Shown: in pieces, positions 8,255 to 18,580 of the stretch
How the letters are laid out: every line of letters starts with the position of its first letter
Numbering within the stretch: position 1 is the first letter of the stretch
NCBI RefSeq assembly: GCF_048320135.1
Contig: NZ_CP182947.1
Coordinates: forward strand, 4,960,001 to 5,024,000
From: Ideonella_A sakaiensis_A
GTDB lineage: Bacteria; Pseudomonadota; Gammaproteobacteria; Burkholderiales; Burkholderiaceae_C
DNA: 64,000 nucleotides
Reading direction: 5' to 3'
Program-made: the position numbers and the translations under genes
Notes under the pieces: model-generated
Database searches by the model: none
Told to the model about the DNA's origin: nothing
What the model saw: the letters and a program-made list of their open reading frames with translations, nothing else

Positions 8255-8626
8255 TCATTCGAACAGCAGCGCGGCCACCACCCTGCGTTCCTCGGCAAGC
8301 AGTACGTTGTAGGTGCGGCAGGCGGCGGCATTGTCCATCGTTTCAACGCCGATGCCGGCGGCCATCAGCCCGGCGAGCAGCCGTGGCGGTGGAAAGCGCA
8401 GCCGTGCGCCGCTGCCGAAGATCACCAGCTGCGGCTGCAGCGCGAGCAGACGGTCGAAATGATCGGCTTCGAGCTGGGAAAATTCGCGCACCGGCCAGTC
8501 CTCGACCGCGCCGTCCCACGGAACGATGACGCTGTGCGTATATTGGGTTCCATTGACGATGACGCCGTCGGGCCCGTGGCGGGCAATCGCATTGCGTCCG
8601 TCGATGCGGTCGGCCTGGAGCTTCAC
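8255..8626 (-). CDS. Mth938-like domain protein (DUF498 / NDUFAF3 family)
   Basis: Small 123-residue protein matching the Mth938-like fold: an N-terminal strand region GVIVNGTQYTHSVIVPW, the central FDRLLALQPQLVIFGSG, and the C-terminal GVETMDNAAACRTYNVLLAE that is characteristic of the family. The mitochondrial relative NDUFAF3 assists assembly of complex I; the bacterial function is not established. It is transcribed away from alaA; a minus-strand TATAAT at 8711 to 8706 could be its promoter. The gap to bcp is 81 bases and carries the palindrome described above. Confidence 0.85.
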   Translation of the reverse strand: MKLQADRIDGRNAIARHGPDGVIVNGTQYTHSVIVPWDGAVEDWPVREFSQLEADHFDRLLALQPQLVIFGSGARLRFPPPRLLAGLMAAGIGVETMDNAAACRTYNVLLAEERRVVAALLFE

Positions 8627-8753
8627 GTGGGAATCCGGGTAGTGGCAGTTGATGGCCGGCGCATGCGGCGGGGAGCCCCGTCGCCGCTGGCGGCCATGTG
8701 GTTAAATTATAGGTTTTGTGCGGTGCCGCATTCACCGCAGCGGAGATTCCTGC
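8627..8753. promoter_or_regulatory. Divergent promoter region between the Mth938-like gene and alaA
   Basis: The 127 bases between the two divergent genes include an AT-rich core at 8703-8711. On the minus strand it reads TATAAT (8711 to 8706), with TGAATG 17 bases upstream. On the plus strand the same bases offer TAAATT or TTATAG as a -10 box for alaA. GGAG at 8742-8745 is the alaA ribosome site. No clear operator was seen. Confidence 0.5.
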
Positions 8754-9980
8754 GTGAAACCCATCGTCAAATCGAGCAAGCTCGCCAACGTCTGCTACGA
8801 CATCCGCGGCCCCGTGCTCGACAAGGCGCGGCAGATGCAGGACGAAGGGCACAAGATCATCCAGCTGAACATCGGCAATCTGGCGGTGTTCGGACTCGAG
8901 CCGCCGGACGAGATCGTCCAGGACATGATCCGCAACCTGCCCGACGCCGCCGGTTATACCGACAGCAAAGGCCTGTTTGCGCCGCGCAAGGCGGTGGTGC
9001 ACTACATGCAGGAAAAAAACGTTCCGGCGGTCACCGTCGACGACGTCTACCTCGGCAACGGCGCATCCGAGCTGATCACGATGAGCATGAATGCGCTGCT
9101 CAACAATGGCGACCAGATCCTGGTGCCGGCACCCGACTATCCGTTGTGGACGGCGTCGGTGGCGCTGGCCGGTGGCGCGCCGATCCACTACCTGTGCGAC
9201 GAGCAGAGCGACTGGATGCCCGACATCGACGACATCCGCTCGAAGATCACCCCGTCGACGCGCGGCATCGTCGTGATCAACCCGAACAATCCGACCGGCG
9301 CGTTGTATCCGGAGCCGGTGCTGCGGCAGATCGTCGATCTGGCGCGCGAGCACCAGCTGATCATCTTTGCCGACGAGATCTACGACAAGACGCTTTACGA
9401 CGGTGAAACCCACACCAGCATCGCGTCGATAGCTGACGACGTGTTGTGCGTGACCTTCAACGGCCTCAGCAAGAACTATCGCTCCTGCGGCTACCGCGCC
9501 GGCTGGATGGTCGTCTCGGGCGAAAAACGCCATGCCGGCGATTACATCGTCGGGCTCAACATGCTGGCGTCGATGCGGCTGTGCTCGAACACGCCCGGCC
9601 AGCTCGCAATCCAGACCGCGCTCGGCGGCTACCAGAGCATCAAGGACCTGGTCGCGCCGGGCGGGCGGCTGTGCCATCAGCGCGACCTGGCCTACGAACT
9701 GCTGACGCAGATTCCCGGCGTCTCGGTCGTCAAGCCGAAGGCCGCGTTGTACATGTTTCCGCGCCTCGATCCGAAGGTCTACCCGATCGCCGACGACCAG
9801 CGCTTCGCCTATGAACTGCTGGCTGAGGAAAAGGTGCTGATCGTCCAGGGCACCGGATTCAACTGGCGTGCGCCGGACCATTTCCGCCTCGTTTTCCTGC
9901 CCAACGTCGACGACCTGACCGACGCCATCGGCCGCATCGCGCGTTTCCTCGAAAACTATCGCAAGCGTCATACCCAATGA
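8754..9980 (+). CDS. alaA: Alanine-synthesising PLP aminotransferase AlaA
   Basis: Class I/II aminotransferase, probably glutamate-pyruvate transaminase making alanine. It begins at GTG 8754 with GGAG 8 bases upstream; the 12 extra upstream codons have no ribosome site. The 408 residues include DIRGPVLDKA near the start (AlaA type), NPNNPTGALY, DEIYDKTLYD, and the PLP-lysine segment LSKNYRSCGYRAGW. The C-terminal domain has GFNWRAPDHFR with the substrate-carboxylate arginine. Followed by hom after 85 bases on the same strand, an order common in Betaproteobacteria. Confidence 0.9.
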   Translation: MKPIVKSSKLANVCYDIRGPVLDKARQMQDEGHKIIQLNIGNLAVFGLEPPDEIVQDMIRNLPDAAGYTDSKGLFAPRKAVVHYMQEKNVPAVTVDDVYLGNGASELITMSMNALLNNGDQILVPAPDYPLWTASVALAGGAPIHYLCDEQSDWMPDIDDIRSKITPSTRGIVVINPNNPTGALYPEPVLRQIVDLAREHQLIIFADEIYDKTLYDGETHTSIASIADDVLCVTFNGLSKNYRSCGYRAGWMVVSGEKRHAGDYIVGLNMLASMRLCSNTPGQLAIQTALGGYQSIKDLVAPGGRLCHQRDLAYELLTQIPGVSVVKPKAALYMFPRLDPKVYPIADDQRFAYELLAEEKVLIVQGTGFNWRAPDHFRLVFLPNVDDLTDAIGRIARFLENYRKRHTQ

Positions 9981-10065
9981 TTCGTCGATCGGCGGCCAAC
10001 AGGTCGTCGATCCCAGCCAGACTCCTCCGACCACGGCACGCCGGCAACGGCACGCCGAAGATCTC

Positions 10066-11388
10066 ATGAAACCCATCCAAGTCGGCCTGCTCGGCATCGG
10101 CATCGTAGGCAAGGGCAGCTTCGAGGTATTGCTGCGCAACCAGGAAGAAATCAAGCGTCGCGCCGGTCGCGGCATCGTCATCACGATGGTCGCCGACCTC
10201 GATGTGGATCGGGCCCGTGCGATCGTCGGTGACGGCGTCGAAGTGGTTTCCGATGCGCGCGCGGTGATCGCGAATCCGGAAATCGACATCGTGATCGAGC
10301 TGATCGGCGGTTATGGCATCGCCCGGGCACTGGTGATGGAGGCGATCGCCGCCGGCAAACACGTCGTGACCGCCAACAAGGCGCTGCTCGCGGTGCATGG
10401 CACCGAGATCTTCGAAGCCGCCCATGCGAAGGGGGTGATGGTCGCGTTCGAGGCGGCGGTGGCCGGTGGCATTCCGATCATCAAGGCGCTGCGCGAAGGC
10501 CTGACGGCGAACCGCATCGACTGGATCGCCGGCATCATCAACGGAACGACCAATTTCATCCTGTCCGAGATGCGCGACAAGGGGCTGGATTTCGCCGCGG
10601 TGCTGAAGGACGCGCAGCGGCTCGGCTATGCCGAGGCCGACCCGACCTTCGACATCGAGGGTGTCGATGCGGCGCACAAGGTCACGCTGATGAGCGCGAT
10701 CGCATTCGGCATTCCGGTGCAGTTCGACAAGGCCCATGTCGAGGGCATCACCTCGCTGCAGGCCGCCGACATCACCTATGCCGAGCAGCTCGGCTACCGG
10801 ATCAAGCTGCTCGGCATCACGCGGCGCCGCGTGATCGGCGAAGGCGCCGGCATCGAACTGCGCGTCCATCCGACGCTGGTGCCGGCAAAGCGGCTGATCG
10901 CCAATGTCGAAGGCGCGATGAATGCCGTCGTCGTGCAGGGCGATGCGGTCGGCACGACGCTTTATTACGGCAAGGGCGCCGGTTCCGAGCCGACCGCGTC
11001 GGCGGTGGTCGCCGACCTCGTCGACATCACCCGGCTGCATACCGCCGACCCGCACCACCGCGTGCCGCACCTGGCTTTCCAGCCCGGCGAGCTGGCAGCG
11101 ACGCCGATCCTGCCGATCGACGACGTCGTCACCGCCTTCTATCTGCGGCTGCAGGTCGCCGACCAGGCCGGTGTGCTGGCGCGGATCACCGGCATCCTGG
11201 CCGAGGCCGACATCTCGATCGACGCCTTGCTGCAGCGCGAATCGGGCGAAGGCGAGAAGCAGACCGACGTCATCATCCTGACCCATGAAACGGTCGAGGG
11301 CCGGATGAACCGCGCGCTTGCCCAGATGCAGGCGCTGCCGACGGTCCTCGCCCCGATCGTCCGGATCCGCAAGGAAGAGCTGAATTGA
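10066..11388 (+). CDS. hom: Homoserine dehydrogenase with C-terminal ACT domain
   Basis: Reduces aspartate semialdehyde to homoserine for threonine and methionine synthesis. 440 residues in three parts: an NAD(P) fold with GLLGIGIVGKG (residues 7-17), the catalytic domain with the family signature around AGGIPIIKALREGL and GIINGTTNFIL, and an ACT domain over about the last 85 residues (LRLQVADQAGVLARITGIL). The ACT domain suggests threonine feedback. It overlaps thrC by four bases, so the two are translationally coupled. Confidence 0.96.
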   Translation: MKPIQVGLLGIGIVGKGSFEVLLRNQEEIKRRAGRGIVITMVADLDVDRARAIVGDGVEVVSDARAVIANPEIDIVIELIGGYGIARALVMEAIAAGKHVVTANKALLAVHGTEIFEAAHAKGVMVAFEAAVAGGIPIIKALREGLTANRIDWIAGIINGTTNFILSEMRDKGLDFAAVLKDAQRLGYAEADPTFDIEGVDAAHKVTLMSAIAFGIPVQFDKAHVEGITSLQAADITYAEQLGYRIKLLGITRRRVIGEGAGIELRVHPTLVPAKRLIANVEGAMNAVVVQGDAVGTTLYYGKGAGSEPTASAVVADLVDITRLHTADPHHRVPHLAFQPGELAATPILPIDDVVTAFYLRLQVADQAGVLARITGILAEADISIDALLQRESGEGEKQTDVIILTHETVEGRMNRALAQMQALPTVLAPIVRIRKEELN

Positions 11389-12815
11389 AATACATCAGTA
11401 CGCGGGGCGACCCGGCGCAGCGCGGGTTCTGCGACATCCTGCTCGAAGGCCTGGCGCCGGACGGCGGCCTGTACCTGCCGGCCTACTATCCGCAGATCGA
11501 TGCCGCGACGCTGCAGCGCTGGCGCGGACTGTCGTATGCCGACCTCGCGTTCGAAGTGCTGGCGCTGTACATCGACGACATCCCGCACGACGATCTGCGG
11601 CAACTGGCGCAGCGCACCTATACCCGTGCGATTTTCGGCAGCGATGAGATCACGCCGCTGACGCGACTGGACAAGGCCGAAGGCAAATCGGGCGATGCCG
11701 GGCTCTACCTGCTCGGCCTGTCGAACGGCCCGACGCTGGCATTCAAGGACATGGCGATGCAGCTGCTCGGCAACCTGTTCGAATACGAACTGGCGCGCCG
11801 CGGCGAAACGCTGAACATCCTCGGCGCAACCTCCGGCGACACCGGCAGCGCAGCCGAATATGCGATGCGCGGCAAACGCGGCATCAATGTCTTCATGCTG
11901 AGCCCGCTCGGCCGGATGAGCCCGTTCCAGCAGGCGCAGATGTTCAGCCTGCAGGATCCGAATATCCACAATATCGCAATCGACGGGGTATTCGACGACT
12001 GCCAGGACATCGTCAAGGCGGTCTCCAACGACCTCGACTTCAAGCGCAGGCACCGCATCGGCACCGTCAATTCGATCAACTGGGCGCGGCTGCTCGCGCA
12101 GGTGGTTTATTACTTCGCCGGTTATTTCCGGGCCACCGCCAGCAATTCGCAGCGCGTCAGCTTTGCCGTGCCGTCGGGCAATTTCGGCAACATCTGCGCC
12201 GGCCACGTTGCGCGGATGATGGGTCTGCCGATCGATCGGCTGGTGCTGGCGACCAACGAGAACAACGTGCTCGACGAGTTTTTCCGCAACGGCCATTACC
12301 GGGTGCGCGCTTCGTCGGAAACCTTCGAGACCTCGAGCCCGTCGATGGACATCTCGAAGGCGTCGAACTTCGAGCGCTTCATCTTCGATCTGCTGCAACG
12401 CGACGGCGGCCGCGTGCGTGCGCTGTTTGCCGACGAGTTGTCGAAACACGGCGAATTCACGCTGGCCAGCGACGATTTCGCCCGCATCGCCGACCACGGC
12501 TTTGTGTCGGGCAGCAGCAGCCATGCCGACCGGCTGGCGACGATTCGCACGACCTGGGATCAATGCGGCGTGATGATCGATCCGCACACCGCCGACGGCG
12601 TCAAGGTCGCCCGCGAGTTGCGCGATCCGGCGCTGCCGATGATCGTCCTCGAGACCGCGTTGCCGGCGAAATTTGCCGCGACGATCGTCGAGGCGACCGG
12701 CCGCGAGCCGCAGCGCCCGCCGGCCACCGAAGGCATCGAGCAACTCCCCAAGCGATGCAAGGTCTTGCCCCGCGATGCAGCGGCCGTGAAAGCCTATCTC
12801 ACCGAGAATGTCTGA
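11385..12815 (+). CDS. thrC: Threonine synthase
   Basis: PLP enzyme turning O-phosphohomoserine into threonine. The start is a TTG at 11385 that shares four bases with the hom stop (TTGA), with AAGGAAG 7 bases before it; the next residues KYISTRGD are the normal ThrC N-terminus. 476 residues, of the longer fungal/proteobacterial ThrC type. The PLP lysine lies in LAFKDMAMQ; LGATSGDTGSAAEYAM and VPSGNFGNICAGH are the phosphate-binding segments. Coupling to hom sends homoserine mainly to threonine; thrB is not in the window. Confidence 0.95.
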   Translation: MKYISTRGDPAQRGFCDILLEGLAPDGGLYLPAYYPQIDAATLQRWRGLSYADLAFEVLALYIDDIPHDDLRQLAQRTYTRAIFGSDEITPLTRLDKAEGKSGDAGLYLLGLSNGPTLAFKDMAMQLLGNLFEYELARRGETLNILGATSGDTGSAAEYAMRGKRGINVFMLSPLGRMSPFQQAQMFSLQDPNIHNIAIDGVFDDCQDIVKAVSNDLDFKRRHRIGTVNSINWARLLAQVVYYFAGYFRATASNSQRVSFAVPSGNFGNICAGHVARMMGLPIDRLVLATNENNVLDEFFRNGHYRVRASSETFETSSPSMDISKASNFERFIFDLLQRDGGRVRALFADELSKHGEFTLASDDFARIADHGFVSGSSSHADRLATIRTTWDQCGVMIDPHTADGVKVARELRDPALPMIVLETALPAKFAATIVEATGREPQRPPATEGIEQLPKRCKVLPRDAAAVKAYLTENV

Positions 12816-13409
12816 ATGATGAAGGTGATCGGTTTCAGCGCGTGGTCAGGGTCCGGCAAGACGACGCTGGTCGAGCGGTTGCTGGTGCGGCTGCGCGAGG
12901 CCGGCCAGCGGGTGTCGGTGATCAAGCATGCGCACCACGAGTTCGACATCGACCATCCCGGCAAGGATTCCTACCGGCACCGTCAGGCTGGCGCCTTCGA
13001 GGTCGTGATCGCGTCGAACCGCCGGCTGGCGAAGATCCGCGAGTTCGAGACGCCGGTCGAGCCGACGGTGCACCAGCTGATCGCCGAACTGTGCGACTGC
13101 GACTGGGTGCTGGTCGAAGGCTTCAAGTTTGCCAACCTGCTGAAGATCGAGGTCTGGCGCGAAAGCGTCGGCAAGCGGGTCCACTATCCCGACGATCCCT
13201 ATGTCGTCGCGGTCGCCACCGACGATGCTTCGCGGCTGCCGGTGCCGACTCGGCTGCCGGTTTTTGCCCTCGACGATGTCGATGCCATCGCCGAATTCCT
13301 GCTGGCCAATTCCGCCCGATATGAATACACGCCCCAAACCGGCTTCGGCGACGACTCCGGCGCGACCGCCGATGTTGACGCTGGACGAAGCGCTGCAACG
13401 GCTGCTTGA
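12816..13409 (+). CDS. mobB: Molybdopterin-guanine dinucleotide adaptor MobB
   Basis: GTP-binding P-loop protein that assists MobA in attaching GMP to molybdopterin. The Walker A loop is SAWSGSGKTT at about residues 8-17; IKHAHHEFDIDHPGKDS and DWVLVEGFK are the MobB signature regions. Two adjacent in-frame ATGs (12816, 12819) are possible starts just after the thrC stop. The 197 residues include a tail of about 30 beyond the conserved domain, which runs over the start of moeA. mobA is not present here. Confidence 0.9.
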   Translation: MMKVIGFSAWSGSGKTTLVERLLVRLREAGQRVSVIKHAHHEFDIDHPGKDSYRHRQAGAFEVVIASNRRLAKIREFETPVEPTVHQLIAELCDCDWVLVEGFKFANLLKIEVWRESVGKRVHYPDDPYVVAVATDDASRLPVPTRLPVFALDDVDAIAEFLLANSARYEYTPQTGFGDDSGATADVDAGRSAATAA

Positions 13410-14577
13410 GCCGATCCGTCCGCTGACCGGTTCCGAATCGGTCGATACCTTTGCTGCGCTCGGGCGGGTGCTGGCAGCGCCGGTGGTGTCGGGCCTCGAC
13501 GTGCCGCCAGCCGACAACACCTCGATGGATGGTTATGCGCTGCGCTGCGCCGATGTTGCCGCAGGCGGCACGGTGCTGCCGGTCAGCCAGCGGATTCCGG
13601 CCGGTCAGCCGGCGCAGCCGCTGTCGCCCGGCACCGCTGCGCGGATCTTCACCGGTGCGCAACTGCCCGACGGCGCCGATGCCGTCGTGATGCAGGAGCA
13701 ATGCGAAGCACTTGCCGACGGCAGCGTGCGGATCGACGCGGTGCCGTCGAGCGGCCAATGGATACGCCGTCGCGGCGAAGACGTGATGCGAGGTGCCGAG
13801 GTGCTGCGTCCGGGCGACCGGCTGACGCCGCAGGCGCTCGGCCTGGCCGCATCAGTCGGTGCGGCCTCGTTGCAGGTATTGCGCCGGCCGCGCGTCGCAC
13901 TGTTTTCGACCGGCGATGAACTGGTGATGCCCGGCGAGCCGCTGCGACCCGGCGCGATCTACAACTCGAATCGCTTCACGCTGCGCGCGCTGATCGAGCA
14001 GGCCGGCTGCGAATGCAGCGACCTCGGCATCGTTCCGGACCGGCTCGACGCGACCCGCGATGCGCTGCGCCGCGCCGCGCAGGGGCACGACCTGATCGTC
14101 ACCAGCGGCGGTGTCTCGGTCGGCGAGGAAGACCATCTGAAGCCGGCGGTCGAGGCCGAGGGCCGGCTCGACCTGTGGCAGATCGCGATCAAGCCCGGCA
14201 AGCCGCTGGCCTTCGGCGCGGTCGGCCATGAAGAGCCGACCTGGTTCATCGGCCTGCCCGGCAATCCGGTGTCCAGCTTCATCACGTTTTTGCTGGCGGT
14301 CCGGCCGCTGCTGCTGCGCTTGCAAGGCGTGGCTGAATGGCAGCCGCGCAGCGTCCCGATGCGCGCCGATTTCGACTGGCCGCGGGCCGACCGGCGGCGC
14401 GAATTTCTGCGCGTGCGCCGCAACGGCGACGACGGGCTCGATCTGTTCGGCAACCAGAGCTCGGGCGTGCTGACTTCCGCCGTCTGGGGCGATGGCGTCG
14501 TCGACAATCCGCCGGGGCAGACGATCCGCCGCGGCGACGTCGTTCGCTACATCGCCTTTTCCGACTGGATGTCATGA
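13321..14577 (+). CDS. moeA: Molybdopterin molybdotransferase MoeA
   Basis: Inserts molybdenum into adenylylated molybdopterin. 418 residues from ATG 13321, which overlaps mobB by 89 bases; ATG 13372 (MLTLDEALQRLL) is the other option and gives a more typical N-terminus. Landmarks: ADNTSMDGYAL, the RIFTGAQLPDGADAVV domain with its Glu/Asp pocket, the MoCF-binding fold FSTGDEL and TSGGVSVGEEDH, and the GLPGNPVSSFITF loop. The stop overlaps the moaD start as ATGA, so the run is translationally coupled. Confidence 0.93.
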   Translation: MNTRPKPASATTPARPPMLTLDEALQRLLEPIRPLTGSESVDTFAALGRVLAAPVVSGLDVPPADNTSMDGYALRCADVAAGGTVLPVSQRIPAGQPAQPLSPGTAARIFTGAQLPDGADAVVMQEQCEALADGSVRIDAVPSSGQWIRRRGEDVMRGAEVLRPGDRLTPQALGLAASVGAASLQVLRRPRVALFSTGDELVMPGEPLRPGAIYNSNRFTLRALIEQAGCECSDLGIVPDRLDATRDALRRAAQGHDLIVTSGGVSVGEEDHLKPAVEAEGRLDLWQIAIKPGKPLAFGAVGHEEPTWFIGLPGNPVSSFITFLLAVRPLLLRLQGVAEWQPRSVPMRADFDWPRADRRREFLRVRRNGDDGLDLFGNQSSGVLTSAVWGDGVVDNPPGQTIRRGDVVRYIAFSDWMS

Positions 14578-14828
14578 AACTGCAGGTTCGTTATTTCGCG
14601 TCGATTCGCGAGGCGCTCGGCTCCGGCGAGACGGTCGAGGTCGACGCCGGCTGCAGCATTGCCGAATTGCGCGATCGATTGATCTCCGCCAGCCCGGCGC
14701 ATGCCGCGGCACTGGCCCGTGGCCGGGCGCTGCGCTGCGCGCTGAACCAGCAGTTGTGTGATGAAAACCAGCGCGTCGACGCCGATGGCGCCGAGCTGGC
14801 ATTTTTCCCGCCGGTGACCGGCGGCTGA
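14574..14828 (+). CDS. moaD: Molybdopterin synthase small subunit MoaD
   Basis: Ubiquitin-like sulfur carrier that donates sulfur to precursor Z within MPT synthase. 84 residues ending in PPVTGG; the terminal Gly-Gly is the thiocarboxylate-bearing tail required for function. It begins at ATG 14574 inside the moeA stop (ATGA) and is followed after 21 bases by moaE, its enzyme partner. Confidence 0.95.
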   Translation: MKLQVRYFASIREALGSGETVEVDAGCSIAELRDRLISASPAHAAALARGRALRCALNQQLCDENQRVDADGAELAFFPPVTGG

Positions 14829-14849
14829 GCGCGGCCGACGAGATCAGCG

Positions 14850-15380
14850 ATGAGCGACCAGGCAACCAGGCACAACGCCGACTTCCGCAGCCGGGTGCTG
14901 ATCCAGACCGACGATTTTGATCTCGGCGCCGAAGTGGCCGCACTGCGCGCCGCTGATGCCGGTATCGGCGCGGTCGCCAGCTTCATCGGCACGGTGCGCG
15001 ACCGCAACGACGGCCTTGGCGTCAGCGAAATGGAGCTCGAGCACTATCCGGGCATGACCGAAAAGGCGATCGAGGCGATGGTCGACGAGGCGCGCCGGCG
15101 CTTCGACATCCGCGGCGCCGTCGTGATCCACCGCGTCGGCAAACTGGCTCCGCTCGACCAGGTGGTGCTGGTCGCCGTCAGTTCGGCACACCGTGGCGAT
15201 GCCTTCCAGGCCTGCGAATTTCTGATGGACTATCTGAAGACGCAGGCGCCGTTCTGGAAGAAGGAGGTCACGCCGGAAGGCGCACGCTGGGTCGATGCCC
15301 GCGTAAGCGACGACCGGGCGCTGGCCCGCTGGGGCCTCGCCAGCACGAACAGCGCCGAGGCTGCGGGCGGCGCCGGCTGA
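14850..15380 (+). CDS. moaE: Molybdopterin synthase catalytic subunit MoaE
   Basis: Large subunit of MPT synthase, which converts cyclic pyranopterin monophosphate to molybdopterin using MoaD thiocarboxylate. 176 residues. Family marks are ASFIGTVRD, LELEHYPGMTEK (here MELEHYPGMT), HRVGKLAPLDQVVLV, and WKKEVTPEGARWV with the active-site lysines. The last 20 or so residues are a low-complexity extension. The TGA stop shares its last base with the crcB ATG (TGATG). Confidence 0.95.
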   Translation: MSDQATRHNADFRSRVLIQTDDFDLGAEVAALRAADAGIGAVASFIGTVRDRNDGLGVSEMELEHYPGMTEKAIEAMVDEARRRFDIRGAVVIHRVGKLAPLDQVVLVAVSSAHRGDAFQACEFLMDYLKTQAPFWKKEVTPEGARWVDARVSDDRALARWGLASTNSAEAAGGAG

Positions 15381-15781
15381 TGGCCGGCCTCGGCAGCGGC
15401 AGCACCGCGGCCGCCCAGCTGCTGGCGGTGGCGATCGGTGCGGTGCTCGGCGCGGTGCTGCGCTGGCGGCTCAGCCTGTGGCTGAACGGCGCCTGGCACG
15501 GTTTTCCGCTCGGCACGCTGCTGGTCAATTGCGCCGGCGGGCTGCTGATCGGGCTGGCGATGGTCTGGTTTGTCAGGAATCCGAACGAATCGATGCGGCT
15601 GCTGGTCGTCACCGGCCTGCTCGGCAGCCTGACGACGTTTTCGACCTTCTCGGCCGAATCGCTGGCCTTGCTGCAGCGCGGCCACCTGGCGCTGGCCTCG
15701 CTGCACACGTTGGTCCACGTGCTGGGTTCGCTCGGCAGCGCGGCGATCGGATTTGCGATCGGGCGCCACGTCTGGCACTGA
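15380..15781 (+). CDS. crcB: Fluoride exporter CrcB/Fluc
   Basis: Fluoride-selective channel in the inner membrane, active as a dual-topology homodimer. 133 residues with four hydrophobic segments. The conserved GAVLRWRLS, GTLLVNCAGG (pore Asn) and GLLGSLTTFSTFS (the Phe-box and central Na+ site region) are all present. The gene is fused to the molybdenum cofactor run by a TGATG junction with moaE, and no fluoride riboswitch-like leader could precede it. Its expression therefore probably follows moaE. Confidence 0.92.
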   Translation: MAGLGSGSTAAAQLLAVAIGAVLGAVLRWRLSLWLNGAWHGFPLGTLLVNCAGGLLIGLAMVWFVRNPNESMRLLVVTGLLGSLTTFSTFSAESLALLQRGHLALASLHTLVHVLGSLGSAAIGFAIGRHVWH

Positions 15782-15805
15782 TTCAGCCGGCTGACCCGTC
15801 GGCGG

Positions 15806-15890
15806 CTTGATCGGCGTCAAGCAAGGTGTTCGGGAAGACGCGCCCGCCTTGAAATCGGCGTCAAATGCCTGAAATTGGACGCATCGGAGG
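15806..15890 (+). promoter_or_regulatory. clpB upstream region: repeated motif and possible sigma32 promoter
   Basis: TCGGCGTCAA occurs twice, at 15811-15820 and 15855-15864. The first copy is flanked to give CTTGA-6 bases-TCAAG (15806-15821), a small inverted repeat. CTTGAAA at 15848-15854 equals the heat-shock sigma32 -35 element. The region 13 bases later, CCTGAAATT, is only a partial match to the heat-shock -10. GGAGG at 15886-15890 is the clpB ribosome site. Confidence 0.4.
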
Positions 15891-15898
15891 ATTTTTCC

Positions 15899-18493
<2,595 letters not shown>

Positions 18494-18502
18494 CGCAAGC
18501 GG

Positions 18503-18520
18503 CAGCCCGGCAACGGGCTG
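18503..18520 (+). terminator. Stem-loop with GCAA tetraloop after clpB
   Basis: CAGCCCG (18503-18509) and CGGGCTG (18514-18520) form a perfect 7-bp stem closed by a GCAA tetraloop, 9 bases after the clpB stop. The bases after it (TCGATAGAAT) are not T-rich, so termination would be partial; mRNA 3'-end protection is an alternative. Confidence 0.5.
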
Positions 18521-18580
18521 TCGATAGAATCGAAGCCCCTTCCAACGATGCCGGGCGGCCCGCGCGCCCGGCCACGGCTC

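Noticed and set aside
10041..10064. Direct repeat of CGGCACGCCG before hom
   Set aside because: Two short GC-rich copies 4 bases apart in a GC-rich genome; no sign of a larger array or a binding-site pattern.
8343..10289. 648-codon minus-strand open frame
   Set aside because: Antisense to alaA and the start of hom; it overlaps the Mth938-like gene in another frame. No recognisable domain.
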